DNA of 64,000 nt. Origin: Bifidobacterium oedipodis (lineage in GTDB: Bacteria > Actinomycetota > Actinomycetes > Actinomycetales > Bifidobacteriaceae). Positions within the stretch are counted from its first letter, which is position 1. Every line of letters begins with the position of its first letter. Under the pieces are notes generated by a model that saw nothing but the letters and a program-made list of their open reading frames with translations, did not search any database and was not told where the DNA came from. Positions 1 to 8,052 of this stretch are shown piece by piece. The stretch covers positions 62,001 through 126,000 of the forward strand of contig NZ_JAAIII010000005.1 in NCBI RefSeq assembly GCF_012932425.1, in the 5' to 3' direction. A program made the position numbers and the translations under genes.

Positions 1-53
1 AAGCGAAGGCGAATGACAAGCCATCGGATAGACTGCTAACGACAATGAATGTT

Positions 54-83
54 ACGGCACCTGCGCTCGACGCCAGGTGCCGT
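54..83. promoter_or_regulatory. Inverted repeat upstream of pepC
   Basis: The arms ACGGCACCTG (54-63) and CAGGTGCCGT (74-83) are perfect complements around a 10-base loop, and one more T-A pair extends the stem. No T tract follows. It may end an upstream transcript outside the window or form part of the pepC leader, whose start codon is 48 bases downstream. Confidence 0.5.
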
Positions 84-130
84 ACGTATGTAACGCGCCA
101 CAAGCGCACCAATCCGAAGAAGGAGCAGAC

Positions 131-1477
131 ATGAGTGAATTGACGCCTCTGACCGGCGAAGCCCTGGCCAGCCTCAAAAGCGAATTCGACGCTGACGGCA
201 CCAACCGTCTCGCCATGAACGCGGTGACCGCCGCCGGCATCGACAAGGTGGCCCGCAACTACGACCGCGCCCGCCTGCTGCAGCGTCGTTTCTCCACCAT
301 CGTGGACAACGGCGAAGCCACTCATCAGGATCGTTCCGGCCGCTGCTGGCTGTTCAGCTCCCTGAATGTGGCTCGTTTTGTGGCCAAGAAGAACATGAAC
401 CTGAAGGAATTCGAGTTCTCCCAGAACTATGCGATGTACTTCGACAAGCTGGAGCGCGTCAACTACTTCCTCAAGGATATGGCCGCCCTCGTGGCCGCCG
501 GCGAACCTGCCGACTCCCGCCTGATCCAGCACCTGCTTGCCGATGTGATGGGCGACGGCGGCCAGTGGACCATGGCCATGAACATCTACAAGAAGTATGG
601 TGCGGTGCCCAAGGATCTGTTCCCCGAAACCGAATCTTCCAAGAACACCGGTGAGATGAACACGCAGCTGCGCCATATGCTGCACACCGCCGTGGCCCGC
701 ATGTACGCCGCCGACGGCGATGCCGCGAAGATCGATGAGATTATCGCCGAAGCCACTGCGGCCGGCCATCGCATCCTGACCATCCACCTGGGTGAGCCGC
801 CGGTCAGCTTCGACTGGGAGTGGACCGACAAGGACGGCGAATTCCACCGCGACGGCGAGATCACGCCGGTTGAATTCTGGAAGAAGTACGTGGGCCCCGC
901 CGGCCTCGAGGATTACGTGTGCCTCGTGGACGATCCGCGCGCCGAGCATGCCAAGGGCAAGAAGATCGGCATCGAGCACTTGGGCAACGTTGCTGGCGGC
1001 GACGCAACCGAATACCTCAATGTGCCGAACCAGTTCATGAAGGACTGCGTGCGCAAGATTCTCGTTGAGCAGGGTATTCCGGTGTGGTTCGGTGCCGACT
1101 GCCACCCGTTCATGGACCGTGAGAACGGTGCTTGGGCCACCGATCTGTTCGAGTATGGCTCCATCTATGACTTCGACTTCGACCTCGACAAGGAGGCTCG
1201 CGTGCGCTTCGGCGATTCCGCCATGAACCACGCCATGGCCTTCGCCGGTGTGGACGTGGCCGAAGACGGCACCACCACCCGCCGTTGGCGCGTGGAGAAC
1301 TCCTGGGGTGCGAAGATCGCCGACAAGGGCTACTTCACCATGTCCGACGACTGGTTCACCGAATACGTCTACGAGGTGGCTGTCCCCAAGACCATGCTCC
1401 CCGCCGAATACCAGGCCGCCTTGGAAGAACCCGCCACCATGCTCCCCGCGTGGGATCCAATGGGCGCGCTCGCGTGA
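131..1477 (+). CDS. pepC: Aminopeptidase C (peptidase C1B, bleomycin-hydrolase family)
   Basis: This 448-residue cytosolic cysteine aminopeptidase removes N-terminal residues from peptides. The papain-type triad is visible: Cys72 in GRCWLF, His367 in MNHAMAF and Asn390 in VENSWG. Length matches PepC/bleomycin hydrolases (about 440-450 residues), which form hexameric self-compartmentalised peptidases. The start at 131 is chosen because AAGAAGGAG precedes it and homology begins there; an upstream in-frame start at 77 has no such site. It stands alone, with fucO convergent on the other strand. The stop codon lies inside a 9-bp palindrome. Family assignment is firm; peptide specificity cannot be read from sequence. 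Confidence 0.95.
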   Translation: MSELTPLTGEALASLKSEFDADGTNRLAMNAVTAAGIDKVARNYDRARLLQRRFSTIVDNGEATHQDRSGRCWLFSSLNVARFVAKKNMNLKEFEFSQNYAMYFDKLERVNYFLKDMAALVAAGEPADSRLIQHLLADVMGDGGQWTMAMNIYKKYGAVPKDLFPETESSKNTGEMNTQLRHMLHTAVARMYAADGDAAKIDEIIAEATAAGHRILTIHLGEPPVSFDWEWTDKDGEFHRDGEITPVEFWKKYVGPAGLEDYVCLVDDPRAEHAKGKKIGIEHLGNVAGGDATEYLNVPNQFMKDCVRKILVEQGIPVWFGADCHPFMDRENGAWATDLFEYGSIYDFDFDLDKEARVRFGDSAMNHAMAFAGVDVAEDGTTTRRWRVENSWGAKIADKGYFTMSDDWFTEYVYEVAVPKTMLPAEYQAALEEPATMLPAWDPMGALA

Positions 1478-1494
1478 TGCGCTAAGCGCATCAC
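1474..1494. terminator. Palindrome containing the pepC stop codon
   Basis: GTGATGCGC (1474-1482) pairs perfectly with GCGCATCAC (1486-1494) around TAA. The pepC stop TGA (1475-1477) is inside the left arm. No T run follows, so it may be a 3'-end stabiliser rather than a classical terminator. Confidence 0.5.
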
Positions 1495-1514
1495 ACAACG
1501 AGCGCGGAGGCGGC

Positions 1515-1555
1515 GGAGCTTTGGACAGCCCGGTGGGCTGTCCATGCGAAGCTCC
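1515..1555. repeat. Long hairpin with ACAGCCCGGTGGGCTGT core
   Basis: GGAGCTT plus TGGACAGCCC (1515-1531) pairs with GGGCTGTCCA (1535-1544) and AAGCTCC (1549-1555), with a 4-base bulge. The core ACAGCCCGGTGGGCTGT recurs at 1613-1629, and its CAGCCCGGTGGGCTG part recurs in the tandem repeats after pstB, so this is a dispersed palindromic element. Confidence 0.6.
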
Positions 1556-1612
1556 TTGTAACCCAGTAACCTGAAAGGCCAGTGCGCCTGAAGCGGACAA
1601 GCCGTATAGAGA

Positions 1613-1629
1613 ACAGCCCGGTGGGCTGT
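1613..1629. repeat. Second ACAGCCCGGTGGGCTGT hairpin
   Basis: A 7-bp stem (ACAGCCC/GGGCTGT) closes on GGT. It is identical to the core of the hairpin about 90 bases upstream and lies in the noncoding space between pepC and fucO. Confidence 0.55.
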
Positions 1630-1635
1630 CTGCCC

Positions 1636-1745
1636 TGCCACTCCGCACGGTTTACCTATAGGTTTGCACGTTTCGTCTGCGAATTTGTTACATACCTACG
1701 TAACAATTCCGCAGGTGAAACGTGATATCTGACAGCTGAACCGCT
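1636..1745. repeat. Dispersed intergenic repeat, copy A
   Basis: This stretch shares its layout and much of its sequence with 13068-13258: a TGCCACT.CGCACGG start, an ACCTNNAGGT dyad, TTTGCACGTTTCG.CTGCGAA, the dyad TTGTTAC-N8-GTAACAA, and a TGACAGCTGAACCG end. No coding capacity is evident. It may be a mobile palindromic repeat or a conserved regulatory module. Confidence 0.6.
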
Positions 1746-1757
1746 CGCAAAGACAGA

Positions 1758-1799
1758 CAAGAAGGGGATGTGATGAATAATCATCACATCCCCTTCTTG
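1758..1799. terminator. Perfect 19-bp stem-loop between pepC and fucO
   Basis: The left arm 1758-1776 and right arm 1781-1799 are perfect complements around a 4-base loop (ATAA). It lies between two convergent genes, so it could end either transcript. There is no strong T tract on either side. Confidence 0.65.
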
Positions 1800-1878
1800 C
1801 CATTCCGAGCGTAGCGTAGGGAGTCAAGGAATCTCACGTCTGAGATGTTTCGACTCCGTTCAGCATGACGGTGCTCGA

Positions 1879-3030
1879 TTACATGAGGCTTTCGTAGATG
1901 GCGTGGATGTCCTCGAGGGTGGCCTGGCGGGGGTTGCCGGGGGTGCACACGTCCTTGAACGCGTCCTCGGCGAGGCCGTCGATGTCGGCCTCGGTGGCGC
2001 CAACCTCAGAGATCCTGGTCGGGTTGCCGAGCCTGACCGTCAGGTCCCGCACCGCGGCCACGGCGGCGTCGCGCGCCTGCTCGAGCGGCATGGTGTACGC
2101 GTCCTCGACGCCGAACGCGTCGGCGATGTCGCGGAACTTCTCACCGGTGTAGTCCTTGTTGTAGTCCATGACCGGGGCAAGCAGGATGCCGTTGGCCACG
2201 CCGTGCGCCACGCCCAGACGGCCGCCCAATGGGTGGGCCATGCCGTGCACCAAACCGAGGCCGACGTTCGAATACGCCATGCCCGTGATGTAGGAGGCGT
2301 ACGCCATCTGCTCGCCCGCCGGGATGTCCCCGTCGGCGCTCTTGGCGAGGTTCCGCGCGATCATGCGGATGGTCTGCATCGACAGGCAGTCGGACAGGCT
2401 CCAGGCACCCGGCGTGATGTAGCCCTCAATGGCGTGGGTCAAAGCGTCCAAACCGGTGGCGACCTTCAGGCCGCGCGGCATCGAGTCGGTCAGGTCGGGG
2501 TCCACGAACGCGACGATCGGGATGTCGTGCGGGTCGACGGCCACGAACTTGCGCCTGTTGGCCGTGTCGGTGACCACGTAGTTGATGGTCGTCTCCGAGG
2601 CGGTGCCTGCGGTGGTGGGCACGCCGAAGATCGGCACGCTCGGGTTCTTCGTGTCGGCCACGCCCTCAAGGGAGAGCACGTCGGAGAACTCGGGGTTGGC
2701 GGTGATGATGCCGATGCCCTTGCACGTGTCCTGCGGGCTGCCGCCGCCCAAACCGATCAGGAAGTCAGCGCCCGAGGCGGCGAACCTCTCGACGCCGTCC
2801 TTGATGCACTCGACCGGCGGGTTCGGCCTGACGTTCGAGAACACCTCGTAGGGCATGCCCGCCTCGTCGAGCACGCCGGTGACCTTCCCCACGGTGCCGG
2901 TCTCCAACAGGACCGGATCGGTCACGATGAACGCCTTCGTGAAGCCATGGGACTTGGCCACGCCCGGGATCTCCCTGATCGCGCCGCGACCAAAATACGC
3001 CGTCTGATTAAAAATCATGCGATACACCAT
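1879..3030 (-). CDS. fucO: Lactaldehyde reductase / 1,2-propanediol oxidoreductase (iron-containing ADH)
   Basis: This 383-residue group III metal-dependent alcohol dehydrogenase probably reduces L-lactaldehyde to 1,2-propanediol with NADH. The dinucleotide-binding loop GGGSPQD is at residues 95-101. The metal ligands expected for FucO are Asp195 and His199 (GLDALTHAIEG), His262 (GLVHGMAHP) and His276 (GVAHGVANG). Length equals FucO (about 382). It lies 105 bases downstream of a LacI regulator on the same strand and near a deoxysugar catabolic gene run on the other strand, so it probably disposes of lactaldehyde from that pathway. Another short aldehyde or diol is the main alternative substrate. 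Confidence 0.88.
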   Translation of the reverse strand: MVYRMIFNQTAYFGRGAIREIPGVAKSHGFTKAFIVTDPVLLETGTVGKVTGVLDEAGMPYEVFSNVRPNPPVECIKDGVERFAASGADFLIGLGGGSPQDTCKGIGIITANPEFSDVLSLEGVADTKNPSVPIFGVPTTAGTASETTINYVVTDTANRRKFVAVDPHDIPIVAFVDPDLTDSMPRGLKVATGLDALTHAIEGYITPGAWSLSDCLSMQTIRMIARNLAKSADGDIPAGEQMAYASYITGMAYSNVGLGLVHGMAHPLGGRLGVAHGVANGILLAPVMDYNKDYTGEKFRDIADAFGVEDAYTMPLEQARDAAVAAVRDLTVRLGNPTRISEVGATEADIDGLAEDAFKDVCTPGNPRQATLEDIHAIYESLM

Positions 3031-3135
3031 TGTGTGCTCTCCTTTGAAGCTGGCTGTTATGGAATACGGTAGATACCGATGGCCTTCAGTATACCTCGCA
3101 TGTAGAAAATTTAAAAATAATCTAAGAAAATATCT

Positions 3136-4155
3136 TCATTGCTGGCGTGGCGATGAAGTACTTTCTCGCTGAACGATGTGAGTGGGAAGGATGATGTATC
3201 GATCCTCAAGCGTGTCATCGCGCGATTCGCACACCATTTTCAAGGCCTTGCGCGCGATGAGATCGAATGGCTGGCGCACGGTGGTCAGCGCGGGGGAAAG
3301 GTAGGGGGAGGGGTACGTGTCGTCGAAGCCGATGACGGAAAGATCGTCGGGGATGGAGATGCCGCGTTCCTGCGCGGCCTTGTAGAGGCTGACCGCCATG
3401 AGATCGTCGAAGCAGAATATGGCGGTGGGCGGTTCGTCGAGTTCCAGGAGTTGTATCGCGGCCCGGTAGCCGGCCTCCGAGGTGTAGTCGCCTTCGGCCA
3501 CTAGTTGCGGATCGCAGGTCAGACCGGCTTTGCCGAGCGCTGCCTCGTATCCGGACAGTCGTGCGGTTGAGGATTGCCTGTCCGTAGGCCCGGTGATGGC
3601 ACCGATGCGGGTGTGCCCCAGTGTGATGAGGTGTTGTGTGGCGTCGAATCCACCGCACCAGTTATCGATATCGATGCCCAGCAGGTCGTCGCTGATCTGC
3701 CCGTACGAATTAATGGTCACGTAAGGAATGTTTCGTGATTTCAGGAGTTCCGCGCCTCGCTGGGGCATGGTGGACAGCAGTGTGATAACGCCCATGGGGT
3801 TGCGGTCGATGATATCGCGGAAGCATTCGTCGGTGTCTTGTGGGCCGTCGAGTCGGGTGACGGTGATGCCCACGGAAAAATCTCTGGCCTGATACACCAG
3901 CTCCTTGGCCAGTTCGAACGAGCCGTTGTTTTCAAGGGAGGCGATGACGAACTCGATGGTTCGCGAGGTTTTGGTGCTGGCTAGGGATTTGGAGTATCCA
4001 TGCGTTGACAGCAGACGTTCGATGGTCGTTCGGGTCTGTTCGGCCACGCCGCTTCGTCCGTTAATCACTTTGGACACGGTGGCGACGGAAACGCCTGCCT
4101 CTGCGGCTATTTCCGCCAGCTTGGCTTTGCGGGCGCGAGTGTCTGTGTTTCCCAT
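3136..4155 (-). CDS. LacI-family repressor of the deoxysugar region
   Basis: This 339-residue regulator has an N-terminal HTH (AEAGVSVATVSKVING) and a periplasmic-binding-protein-like effector domain ending in the usual TTVRQP and IVQRES elements. The ATG at 4155 is preferred over one at 4194 because GGGAAGGA stands just before it and the protein then begins where LacI proteins do. It is upstream of fucO on the same strand and divergent from the RhaT-like permease, so it probably controls both. A near-palindrome at 4283-4298 in the divergent region is a candidate operator. The ligand, perhaps a deoxysugar or its acid, is inferred from neighbours only. Confidence 0.88.
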   Translation of the reverse strand: MGNTDTRARKAKLAEIAAEAGVSVATVSKVINGRSGVAEQTRTTIERLLSTHGYSKSLASTKTSRTIEFVIASLENNGSFELAKELVYQARDFSVGITVTRLDGPQDTDECFRDIIDRNPMGVITLLSTMPQRGAELLKSRNIPYVTINSYGQISDDLLGIDIDNWCGGFDATQHLITLGHTRIGAITGPTDRQSSTARLSGYEAALGKAGLTCDPQLVAEGDYTSEAGYRAAIQLLELDEPPTAIFCFDDLMAVSLYKAAQERGISIPDDLSVIGFDDTYPSPYLSPALTTVRQPFDLIARKALKMVCESRDDTLEDRYIILPTHIVQRESTSSPRQQ

Positions 4156-4282
4156 GCTTCCTTCCCTCTCTTGCGTGCATATGGATTGTGCCATTCGCGT
4201 CGTGATATGACACCGTCACATGATGCGTTCCCCGATGAATGCAAGCAATACGCCCCAGCATACAGTAAATTTACGACACGCG

Positions 4283-4298
4283 CTTGAAAATTTCCAAG
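4283..4298. promoter_or_regulatory. Candidate LacI operator
   Basis: CTTGAAAATTTCCAAG is a near-perfect 16-base dyad in the divergent region between the LacI gene and the RhaT-like permease gene. The shorter core GAAAATTT also occurs in the fucO/LacI gap, around 3105-3112. Operator function is inference. Confidence 0.4.
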
Positions 4299-4414
4299 CT
4301 TGAGTATAAAGTTTAGTTGTGACCTGGTTCACATATGGGAGGCAAGGAAGCTGCATTACCCCATTGGAGCCCAGGAGCAAGGACATAACATCACCTGCTA
4401 CAAAGGAGAAAGCA

Positions 4415-5437
4415 ATGGTAGCTGTCGGATTTCTCGTGCTTCTGATTGCAACTGTTTTCCAAGGAAGTTTCGGAATTTGCTTTAAGAAGTACCAGCCGTT
4501 CTCGTGGGAGGCCTTCTGGGCACTGTTCTCGATCATCGGTGTGCTACTTATGCCGCATATCTGGTGCGCCATTCTCGTGCCCGACTATTTCTCGTATCTG
4601 GCCTCGACCCCAATGACCACGCTGGTTACCGGTGCAGCCTGCGGCTTCTTCTGGGGCATCAGCTCCATCTGGTATAGCTTGGCCATCAACTACATCGGCG
4701 TCTCCCTGGTCACCGGCATCAATCTTGGCCTGTCCAATCTGCTGGGATCGCTGATTCCGATGTTTGTGCTCGGCACATTCCCGTCCATGTCCTCGCTCAT
4801 CCTGCTGTTGGTCGGTCAGGCCATTCTGCTGGGCGGTGTCGCTGTGCTGTCCAAGGCCGGCTTCATGAAGAACGACACCGTCAAGGTCGAAGACAAGCAG
4901 GACGCAAAGTCCAAGACGAAGTCCCTGTTCATGGTCGGCTTCATCATGGCCCTCGCCTCCGGCGCCGGCTCCGCGGCCATCAACATCGGCGGCTCCTTCT
5001 CGAACTATCCGGTCAACCTTGCCACCGAAGCCGGCGTGACGCCGATGTACGCCAATCTGCTGCAGTGGCCCGTCGTGTTCTTCGGCGGATTCCTCGCCAA
5101 CTTCGGCTACGCCGTCTACAAGCTCATCAAGAACAAGACCTACACCGATTACACCAAGCCCGGCTGCGCCAAAGCCTACGGCAAGGTGCTGCTCACCTCC
5201 TTCGTCTGGTTCGCCGCCCTCGGCGTCTACGCAATGGCCACCGCGCTGCTTGGCAGCTTCGGCCCCGTGGTCGGCTGGGTCGCGTTCAACGGCCTCGCCC
5301 TGATCATCGCCAACCTCTGGGGCTTCAAGGATGGCGAATGGAAGGGCCATCCGAAGGCCAGGAACGTGGCGCTTATCGGTAACGCGGTCATCATCGTTTC
5401 GCTGTTCGTTGTCGGCATCGCCAACGGCATGGCCTGA
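4415..5437 (+). CDS. RhaT-like sugar:H+ symporter (DMT superfamily)
   Basis: This hydrophobic 340-residue protein has about ten membrane segments and resembles the L-rhamnose-proton symporter family: FQGSFGICFKKYQPFSWE near the N-terminus and a WGISSIWYSLAINYIGVSL helix pair in the middle. It would carry the pathway sugar across the cytoplasmic membrane. AAAGGAG at 4402-4408 fixes the ATG at 4415; a longer reading from 4319 lacks such a site. It is the first gene of the plus-strand catabolic run. The mutarotase and lactonase downstream make L-rhamnose, L-fucose or a related deoxysugar the likely cargo; a metabolite of another type cannot be excluded. Confidence 0.8.
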   Translation: MVAVGFLVLLIATVFQGSFGICFKKYQPFSWEAFWALFSIIGVLLMPHIWCAILVPDYFSYLASTPMTTLVTGAACGFFWGISSIWYSLAINYIGVSLVTGINLGLSNLLGSLIPMFVLGTFPSMSSLILLLVGQAILLGGVAVLSKAGFMKNDTVKVEDKQDAKSKTKSLFMVGFIMALASGAGSAAINIGGSFSNYPVNLATEAGVTPMYANLLQWPVVFFGGFLANFGYAVYKLIKNKTYTDYTKPGCAKAYGKVLLTSFVWFAALGVYAMATALLGSFGPVVGWVAFNGLALIIANLWGFKDGEWKGHPKARNVALIGNAVIIVSLFVVGIANGMA

Positions 5438-5505
5438 CGAACATCCACCACCCATCAATCGACAATCCCAACCCATACAACGAAGTATCCACGAAAGGAA
5501 CCCTC

Positions 5506-6603
5506 ATGGCAGTTGATAACGTTTCCTCTCTCGAAGAGCTCAACTACGTGCCTGAAATGCCCGAACATCCGCGCCCGATCGTTTCCATCGCCACCGGCGG
5601 CATCGTCACTGGCTCGCATTATCCGGCCTATAAGCTCGCCGGCTATCCGGTAATCGGCACCTATGACATGAACAAGGAGGCCGCCGTCAAGGCCGCCGAA
5701 ATCGCAGGCGCCGACTTCGTGGCCGACAGCCTCGAGGAAATCATCGAATACGGCGCACAGCACAACGCGGTCTACGACATCGCAGTGCCCGCCAACGCCA
5801 CCGCCGACATTCTCGAAAAGCTGCCCGACGGCGCAGGCGTGCTCATGCAAAAGCCGATGGGCGAGAGCATCGAAGAAGCCCGTCGCATCCTTGAGATCTG
5901 CCGCCGCAAGAACCTCACCGCCGGCGTGAACTTCCAGCTGCGCCAGGCCCCCTACATGCTGGCCGCGCGCAAACTGGTCACCGCCGGCGTCATCGGTGAG
6001 ATCGTCGACGTCGACCATCGTCTGGTCGGCACGCAGCCGTGGAACCTGTGGCCCTTCCTCTTCCCGAAGGATCGCGTCGAGATCAACTACCACTCGATCC
6101 ACTACATCGACAACATCCGCAGCTTCGTGGGTGATCCGAAGACCGTGTACTGCAAGACCATGCAGCATCCCAAGATGCGCGACCTCGCCCAGACCCGCAC
6201 CGCGATCATCATGGATTACGGCCCGGATCTGCGCGTCAACCTGCACATCAACTTCAACCATGACTACGGCAAGAAGTACCAGGAATCGATCTTGAAGCTC
6301 GAAGGCACCGAGGGCGCCATCCGCATCAAGCTTGGCCTGATGTACGACTACCCGGACGGCGAGCCCGACAAGGTGGAGCTCTACACCTACGAAACCGGCG
6401 AATGGCAGGACGTCCCTGTGCGCGGCAGCTGGTTCAACGAGGCGTTCATCGGCACGATGGGCGGCTTGATGAAGAAGCTCGACGACCCCTCCTACGAGTA
6501 CATGAACTCCGTCGAGGACGCCTACCACACCATGTGCGTGGTCGAGGCCGCCTACAAGTCCAGTGCCGACGGCGGCGTGGTCGTCGCCGACTACGAGATC
6601 TGA
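5506..6603 (+). CDS. Gfo/Idh/MocA-family sugar dehydrogenase
   Basis: This 365-residue NAD(P)-dependent oxidoreductase has a Rossmann fold (ATGGIVTGSHYP, about residues 29-40). The family EKP motif appears as QKP at 115-117: catalytic Lys116 is kept and the preceding Glu is Gln. NYHSIHYIDNIRSF matches the conserved C-terminal active-site helix. In this context it probably oxidises the pyranose form of a sugar to its lactone, which the next gene product would open. GAAAGGAA precedes the start. Known bifidobacterial fucose loci use a short-chain dehydrogenase at this step, so this would be a non-homologous replacement. Oxidation of a cyclitol is a possible alternative. Confidence 0.8.
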   Translation: MAVDNVSSLEELNYVPEMPEHPRPIVSIATGGIVTGSHYPAYKLAGYPVIGTYDMNKEAAVKAAEIAGADFVADSLEEIIEYGAQHNAVYDIAVPANATADILEKLPDGAGVLMQKPMGESIEEARRILEICRRKNLTAGVNFQLRQAPYMLAARKLVTAGVIGEIVDVDHRLVGTQPWNLWPFLFPKDRVEINYHSIHYIDNIRSFVGDPKTVYCKTMQHPKMRDLAQTRTAIIMDYGPDLRVNLHINFNHDYGKKYQESILKLEGTEGAIRIKLGLMYDYPDGEPDKVELYTYETGEWQDVPVRGSWFNEAFIGTMGGLMKKLDDPSYEYMNSVEDAYHTMCVVEAAYKSSADGGVVVADYEI

Positions 6604-6631
6604 CCGAACCACTGTGCGAAAGGCGTATGAC

Positions 6632-7513
6632 ATGCGTATCGTCGATACCCACGTCCATATCTGGAACACCGAGGAATACCGTCTGCCTTGGCTGGACGGC
6701 GAAGGCCCCACGCTGAACCGGGTCTGGACCGCCGCCGACTACTTGGCCGAGCAGCACGGCGCAGACGAGTATACGATCGACAAGGCCGTGTACGTCGAGG
6801 TCGATATGGCCGCCGACGAGCGACCTCGCGAGAACGAGCTCGCCGTGGCGCTTGTCGACGATCCATCCACGCCTTTCGCGGGTGCCTGCGTCTCCGGTGA
6901 TCTGAGCGACCCGCACTTCGCGGATTATATTCGTCCACTGGCCGACAAACCGCAGATCAAGGGCGTTCGTCAGGTATTGCACGTGCCGTCGGCCGCGCCC
7001 GGCACATGCCTTGGCGAAACGTTCATCGACAACGTGCGTCTGCTCGGCGAACTCGGTCTGGTGTTCGAAGGATGCGTGCGCAACCCCGAGCTCGTCGATC
7101 TGGCAGCATTGGCCCGCCAATGCCCCGACACCACGGTGATTGTGGACCATATGGGCATCGTCGACGCCGATATCGCCGGTCTCGAACATCCGCAAGGCGA
7201 CGATGCGGCGTATCTGGACGCATGGAAGCGCAATCTTGCGGATCTCGGCTCGCTCAGCAACACGGTATGCAAGGTATCCGGCCTGAACCCGGCACAGCCA
7301 TGGTCCACGCAAACCCTTGGCCGTGCGGTGTCCGTGGCCTTCGACTCCTTCGCGTCGGACAAGCTGATGTTCGCATCCAACTTCCCCGTGCTCAATGTGG
7401 CGCTCACGCTCGACGAGTGGGTGCGTGCCATGTTGGACATCACCAACGATATGGCACCGCAGGCGCGCGAAGCGTTCTTCTCAGGCAACGCCGAACGCGT
7501 GTACTCGCTGTAG
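6632..7513 (+). CDS. Amidohydrolase-2 family sugar lactonase
   Basis: This 293-residue TIM-barrel hydrolase starts MRIVDTHVHIW, giving the HxH metal site (His7, His9), followed by YRLPWLDG, a hallmark of the L-rhamnono/L-fuconolactonase branch (COG3618). VDHMG and the late SNFPVLN segment fit the barrel's metal and substrate strands. It probably hydrolyses the aldonolactone made by the dehydrogenase 28 bases upstream. The start at 6632 follows GAAAGG and places the metal motif at the usual distance from the N-terminus; longer in-frame readings enter the preceding gene. The exact lactone is inferred. Confidence 0.83.
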   Translation: MRIVDTHVHIWNTEEYRLPWLDGEGPTLNRVWTAADYLAEQHGADEYTIDKAVYVEVDMAADERPRENELAVALVDDPSTPFAGACVSGDLSDPHFADYIRPLADKPQIKGVRQVLHVPSAAPGTCLGETFIDNVRLLGELGLVFEGCVRNPELVDLAALARQCPDTTVIVDHMGIVDADIAGLEHPQGDDAAYLDAWKRNLADLGSLSNTVCKVSGLNPAQPWSTQTLGRAVSVAFDSFASDKLMFASNFPVLNVALTLDEWVRAMLDITNDMAPQAREAFFSGNAERVYSL

Positions 7514-7646
7514 TCATACCGCAGACCGCTCCCGTGTCCGGTCTCGTCATGTCGGACGCGGGCCCATTCCAGACGCAATACATATCCACCATTACTCACC
7601 ATCTATCCATCACACAGAGCCCATCACACAGAGGAGCTAACCCGCG

Positions 7647-7976
7647 ATGAGCACCACAATCCAACGTTTCGGAAGCGTATCCCGAGCCGACGGTCCCGAG
7701 GGATACAACAAGTACAAGGCCTTCCACGCCAAGCCATTCGAAGGCGTGAACGAAATGATTAAGGCCTGCAACCTGCAGAACTACTCCATCTACTACTACG
7801 ACGGGCTGCTGTTCTCCTACTACGAGTATGTCGGCGACGATTACGAGGCCGATATGGCCAAGATGGCAGCCGATCCCACCACGCAGGAATGGTGGGCCGC
7901 GGTGGTTCCCTGCATGAAGCCGTTCACCGAAGACGGACCGTGGGTTGATATGGAGCAGCTGTACCACCTCGACTGA
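7647..7976 (+). CDS. L-rhamnose/L-fucose mutarotase (RhaM family)
   Basis: This small 109-residue cytosolic protein shows the RhaM pattern from end to end: YNKYKAFHAK near the N-terminus, NLQNYSIYYYDGLLFSYYEY in the middle and MAADPTTQEWWAAVVPC before a C-terminal YHLD. Such enzymes interconvert sugar anomers and supply the form used by the dehydrogenase. GAGGAG precedes the start. Family assignment is strong; the sugar is not decided by sequence, but 6-deoxy-L-hexoses are the known substrates. A similar mutarotase is paired with a DapA-type aldolase in bifidobacterial fucose loci, as here. Confidence 0.9.
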   Translation: MSTTIQRFGSVSRADGPEGYNKYKAFHAKPFEGVNEMIKACNLQNYSIYYYDGLLFSYYEYVGDDYEADMAKMAADPTTQEWWAAVVPCMKPFTEDGPWVDMEQLYHLD

Positions 7977-8052
7977 TGCGGTGGGCCGCGCTCAATGTGC
8001 AGCGCGGCCCAATCATTGCCATATAGAAAAGACTGAGAAAGGAGCGCACGAC

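Noticed and set aside
1903..3072. 389-codon plus-strand frame opposite fucO
   Set aside because: Arg/His/Val-rich translation without domains, antisense to a well-supported iron-dependent dehydrogenase.
4402..4414. Riboswitch leaders before the permease and NCS2 genes
   Set aside because: No conserved purine-riboswitch or other aptamer core could be recognised in 4156-4414 or 36009-36358.
5455..6711. 418-codon minus-strand frame opposite the Gfo/Idh gene
   Set aside because: It has no recognisable motifs and mirrors the codon structure of the real gene.
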